7,786 nucleotides of DNA, taken from positions 1 to 7,786 of the forward strand of contig JAEDOC010000097.1 in assembly GCA_016302185.1 (NCBI GenBank), written 5' to 3'. This DNA comes from Clostridium sp. (GTDB lineage Bacteria > Bacillota > Clostridia > Lachnospirales > Lachnospiraceae). A model generated the notes under the pieces. The model ran no database searches. It was not told the DNA's origin and was given only the letters and a program-made list of their open reading frames with translations. Of this stretch, positions 5,290 through 7,786 are shown piece after piece. The position numbers and the translations under genes were made by a program. The stretch's first letter is position 1. Each line of letters starts with the position of its first letter.

Positions 5290-6252
5290 GTGGCTAATAA
5301 AGTATGTACATTACAAGAGGCGGTTGCTAAGTATGTAGAAGACGGCGATGCCATCTCCTTCGGCGGCTTTACAACCAACAAAAAACCAATGGCTGCTGTT
5401 TACGAAATTCTTCGTCAGGGCAAGAAAGATTTCATTGCTTATGCAGGTCCGGCCGGTTCCGACTGGGATATGATGATCGGCGAGGATCGCGTAAAGGCTT
5501 ACATTAACTGCTATACCGCTGACTCCGGTGTAACTAATGTTTCCCGTCGTTTCCGTAAGAAAATTGAGTCCGGCGAGTTAATCTACGAGGATTACTCCCA
5601 GGATGCAATTATGTATATGCTCCATGCTTCTTCCTTAGGTCTTCCGTTCCTTCCGGTACGTTTCATGATCGGTTCCGGTCTGGTAGATGAGTGGGGAATC
5701 AGCAAGGAAGTTCGTCAGACCATTGACAAGCTGCCGAACGACAAGTTCGTATACATGGACAACCCCTTCAACCCGGGTGAGAAGACTGTATGTCTGCCGG
5801 TTCCGCAGCTGGATACCGCTATCATCCATGTTCAGAAGGCATCTCCGGACGGAACCTGTATCCTGATGGGCGATGAGTTCCATGATGTTGATATCGCAGT
5901 AGCAGCAAAGAAGGTTATCGTTACCTGCGAGGAACTGGTAAGCAACGAAGTGATCCGCAGAGATCCGACCTTAACCAAGATCCCGTGCTTCGCTGTTGAT
6001 GCAGTTTGTGTTGTTCCGTACGGCGCATTCCCGACCCAGTGCTACGGCTACTATGACTATGATAACGCTTACTTAAAGGCATACGGTGCTGCCAGCAAGA
6101 CTGAGGAAGACTTCAAGGCATTCTTAAATGAATATGTTTACGGCGTAAAAGATCATGCAGAGTTCCTTGAGAAGATCGGCGTGAACCGTCTCCTTAAGTT
6201 AAAAGTATCTGATGGCTACGGCTACTCAACAGATGTAAGCAAGGAGGATTAA
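5290..6252 (+). CDS. gctA: glutaconate CoA-transferase subunit A
   Basis: Alpha subunit, 320 residues, of glutaconate CoA-transferase (EC 2.8.3.12), a cytoplasmic class I CoA-transferase. The enzyme moves CoA from acetyl-CoA or glutaconyl-CoA to (R)-2-hydroxyglutarate or glutaconate. Near-identical blocks to the A. fermentans subunit (about 319 residues) that I recall include GDAISFGGFTTNKKP (19-33), VKAYINCYTADSGVTNVSRR, LGLPFLPV, DEWGISKEVR, QCYGYYDYDN and the C-terminal end in KED. The catalytic glutamate is on subunit B. Start is GTG 5290, with AAAGGAGG (5275-5282) seven bases upstream; the reading matches the family N-terminus. Its last codons, AAG GAG GAT, also form the ribosome site of gctB, linking synthesis of the two subunits. 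Confidence 0.96.
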   Translation: MANKVCTLQEAVAKYVEDGDAISFGGFTTNKKPMAAVYEILRQGKKDFIAYAGPAGSDWDMMIGEDRVKAYINCYTADSGVTNVSRRFRKKIESGELIYEDYSQDAIMYMLHASSLGLPFLPVRFMIGSGLVDEWGISKEVRQTIDKLPNDKFVYMDNPFNPGEKTVCLPVPQLDTAIIHVQKASPDGTCILMGDEFHDVDIAVAAKKVIVTCEELVSNEVIRRDPTLTKIPCFAVDAVCVVPYGAFPTQCYGYYDYDNAYLKAYGAASKTEEDFKAFLNEYVYGVKDHAEFLEKIGVNRLLKLKVSDGYGYSTDVSKED

Positions 6253-6254
6253 TC

Positions 6255-7055
6255 ATGGCTGACTACACAAAGTATACAAACAAAGAGATGCAGGCAATTA
6301 CACTTGCACAGTGCATCACCAATGATAATATCGCAATTGTAGGTACCGGACTTCCGTTAATCGGTGCTTCCGTTGCAAAACGTTTATTTGCTCCGAAATG
6401 TAACTTAATCGTTGAGTCCGGTCTGATGGACTGCTCTCCGATTGAAGTTCCGCGTTCTGTAGGTGACCTTCGTTTCATGGCTCACTGCGGATGCCAGTGG
6501 CCGAATATCCGTTTCATCGGTTTCGAGACCAATGACTGGTTACATGATCAGGAGCGTATCGTTGCTTTCATCGGCGGCGCTCAGATCGACCCGTACGGCA
6601 ACGTTAACTCCACCTGTATCGGTGATTACCATGCTCCGAAGACCCGTTTCACCGGTTCCGGCGGTGCAAATGCAATCGCTACCTTCAACAACACCATCAT
6701 CATGATTCAGCATGAGAAACGTCGTTTCATGCAGAAGATTGACTACGTAACCAGCCCGGGCTGGATCGACGGCCCTGGCGGACGTGAGAAGCTTGGCCTT
6801 CCGGGCAACCGCGGACCGCAGGCAGTTGTAACTGACCGTGGCCTTCTGAAGTTCGACGAGAAGACAAAGAGAATGTATCTGGCAGGCTACTATGAGACAT
6901 CTTCACCGGAAGACATCATCGAGAACACCGGTTTCGACATTGATGTATCCAGAGCAGTGAAGCTGCCGGCTCCGGATCCGGAAGTTATCCGCATGATCCG
7001 TGAGGAGATCGATCCTGGTCAGGCATTCATCCAGGTTCCGAAGGAAGAGAACTAA
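6255..7055 (+). CDS. gctB: glutaconate CoA-transferase subunit B (catalytic glutamate subunit)
   Basis: Beta subunit of 266 residues, the same length as the A. fermentans protein. It carries the active-site glutamate, Glu54 in VESGLMDCSP, which forms the glutamyl-CoA thioester intermediate. Other conserved blocks are TGLPLIGASVAKR (31-43), PRSVGDLRFMAHCGC, FIGGAQIDPYGNVNS, TRFTGSGGAN, QHEKRRFM, DYVTSPGWIDGPGGRE and the C-terminal EEIDPGQAFIQVP. Only 2 nt separate it from gctA, and its AAGGAGG (6241-6247) lies inside gctA. Of its 15 arginine codons, 11 are CGT, which suggests selection for high expression. GctA and GctB form a heterooctamer in the known enzyme. Confidence 0.97.
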   Translation: MADYTKYTNKEMQAITLAQCITNDNIAIVGTGLPLIGASVAKRLFAPKCNLIVESGLMDCSPIEVPRSVGDLRFMAHCGCQWPNIRFIGFETNDWLHDQERIVAFIGGAQIDPYGNVNSTCIGDYHAPKTRFTGSGGANAIATFNNTIIMIQHEKRRFMQKIDYVTSPGWIDGPGGREKLGLPGNRGPQAVVTDRGLLKFDEKTKRMYLAGYYETSSPEDIIENTGFDIDVSRAVKLPAPDPEVIRMIREEIDPGQAFIQVPKEEN

Positions 7056-7068
7056 TTCCAATTAACAA

Positions 7069-7100
7069 TTCAGGACGGCTAAAAACAGCGTCGTCCTGAA
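7069..7100 (+). other. intercistronic hairpin between gctB and gcdA
   Basis: TTCAGGACG (7069-7077) pairs perfectly with CGTCCTGAA (7092-7100). GC (7078-7079) can continue with GC (7088-7089) past a two-base bulge. No T-run follows (the next bases are AAAATTCC), so it is not a standard terminator. It may mark RNA processing or protect the upstream mRNA. The small palindrome CGATA-A-TATCG (7106-7116) follows. The gcdA ribosome site at 7122-7127 is outside both. Confidence 0.7.
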
Positions 7101-7136
7101 AATTCCGATAATATCGCAAATAAGGAGAGAGAACAC

Positions 7137-7786
7137 ATGAATATGTATTCCATGCCGAAATATTTCCAGAATATGCCGACCGTAGGCAAAGCATTAGTAA
7201 ATGCGAATCCGGAAAATGTTGACAGCGTAAGAGCAGTGGAGAACGATATCCATGAGACCATCGAAAAAGGTCTTGCAGCAGGTATCACCTCTGAAGAAAA
7301 ATTAAATGAGCGTGGACAGTTATCTGCTATGCAGCGTATCAACGCCCTGATTGATCCGGGTACATGGTGCCCGTTAAACAGCCTGTTCAATCCGGAGAAC
7401 AATAAGTTCGGTACCACCAACATCTTAAACGGTCTTGGTCGTGTAAACGGCAAATGGGTTTATATCGTAGCATCCGATAACAAGAAGATGGCCGGTGCAT
7501 GGGTACCGGGTCAGGCAGAAAACCTGCTTCGTGCTTCTGATGCTGCTAAGATGCTTCATCTTCCGTTAGTATACTTACTGAACTGCTCCGGCGTTGAGTT
7601 CCCGAACCAGGATAAGGTATACCCGAACAGACGCGGCGGCGGTACACCGTTCTTCCGTAACTCTGAGTTAAACCAGTTAGGTATTCCGGTAATCGTAGGC
7701 ATCTACGGAACCAACCCGGCCGGCGGCGGATACCACAGCATTTCCCCGACCATTCTGATCGCACATCAGGATGCCAACATGGCAGT
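7137..7786 (+). CDS. gcdA: glutaconyl-CoA decarboxylase alpha subunit, carboxyltransferase (partial, cut by window edge)
   Basis: First 216 codons of the large soluble subunit (about 587 residues in A. fermentans), which transfers the carboxyl group from glutaconyl-CoA to protein-bound biotin and releases crotonyl-CoA. It belongs to the acyl-CoA carboxyltransferase (crotonase-fold) family. Clear landmarks: MYSMPKYFQNMP (3-14), GLGRVNGKWVYIVASDNKK (99-117), MAGAWVPGQAENLLRASD, LLNCSGVEFPNQ, VYPNRRGGGTPFFRN (161-175) and GIYGTNPAGGGYHSISPT (188-205). All match what I recall of A. fermentans GcdA. ATG 7137 has AAGGAG (7122-7127) nine bases upstream and lines up with the family N-terminus; ATG 7143 is too far from that site. 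It follows gctB by 81 nt, across a hairpin. hgdCAB would be expected next in this pathway but cannot be seen. Confidence 0.95.
   Translation, partial: MNMYSMPKYFQNMPTVGKALVNANPENVDSVRAVENDIHETIEKGLAAGITSEEKLNERGQLSAMQRINALIDPGTWCPLNSLFNPENNKFGTTNILNGLGRVNGKWVYIVASDNKKMAGAWVPGQAENLLRASDAAKMLHLPLVYLLNCSGVEFPNQDKVYPNRRGGGTPFFRNSELNQLGIPVIVGIYGTNPAGGGYHSISPTILIAHQDANMA

Noticed and set aside
1..7786. CRISPR arrays, insertion sequences, attachment sites, tRNA or rRNA genes
   Set aside because: No spaced repeat units, transposase-like proteins, tRNA-like cloverleafs or terminal repeats seen; the repeats present belong to the biotin-carrier duplication and leader hairpins.

Overview
The window carries the core of a sodium-pumping glutaconyl-CoA decarboxylase (Gcd) and glutaconate CoA-transferase (Gct) cluster, the signature of glutamate fermentation by the 2-hydroxyglutarate pathway. 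Strong AGGAGG-type ribosome sites, Firmicutes-style SigA promoters, moderate GC and the close resemblance of GctA, GctB and GcdA to the Acidaminococcus fermentans proteins point to an anaerobic gut clostridium. The pair of biotin-carrier genes, as described for [Clostridium] symbiosum, makes that species or a near Lachnospiraceae relative the best guess; this is inference, not a database result.

Layout. (1) 1-376, minus strand: 5' part of an L-lactate dehydrogenase gene with a GTG start, running off the left edge. (2) 377-542: divergent intergenic region with a probable extended -10 promoter for glnS. (3) 543-2234, plus: glutaminyl-tRNA synthetase, closed by an intrinsic terminator at 2259-2302. 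(4) 2303-2817: about 500 bp of AT-rich non-coding DNA with a consensus SigA promoter (2570-2598) and a roughly 210-nt leader. The leader holds inverted repeats, a possible second promoter, and a helix that could hide the first ribosome site of the operon. (5) 2818-7786, plus: gcdD - gcdC1 - gcdC2 - gcdB - gctA - gctB - gcdA, all in one direction with gaps of 2-81 nt; gcdA runs off the right edge.

How the genes work together. GctAB moves CoA between acetyl-CoA or glutaconyl-CoA and (R)-2-hydroxyglutarate. The resulting hydroxyglutaryl-CoA is dehydrated to glutaconyl-CoA by the radical enzyme HgdCAB, which is not in this window and would be expected further downstream. GcdA (carboxyltransferase) moves the carboxyl group of glutaconyl-CoA to biotin on GcdC1 or GcdC2. 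The membrane subunit GcdB decarboxylates carboxybiotin and exports Na+, with GcdD as the small membrane anchor. Crotonyl-CoA then goes to acetate and butyrate.

The genes are of known type, so I do not claim a new system. The parts worth a second look are the twin biotin carriers (identical functional domain, divergent N-terminus), the joining of what are two operons in A. fermentans, and the structured leader in front of gcdD.
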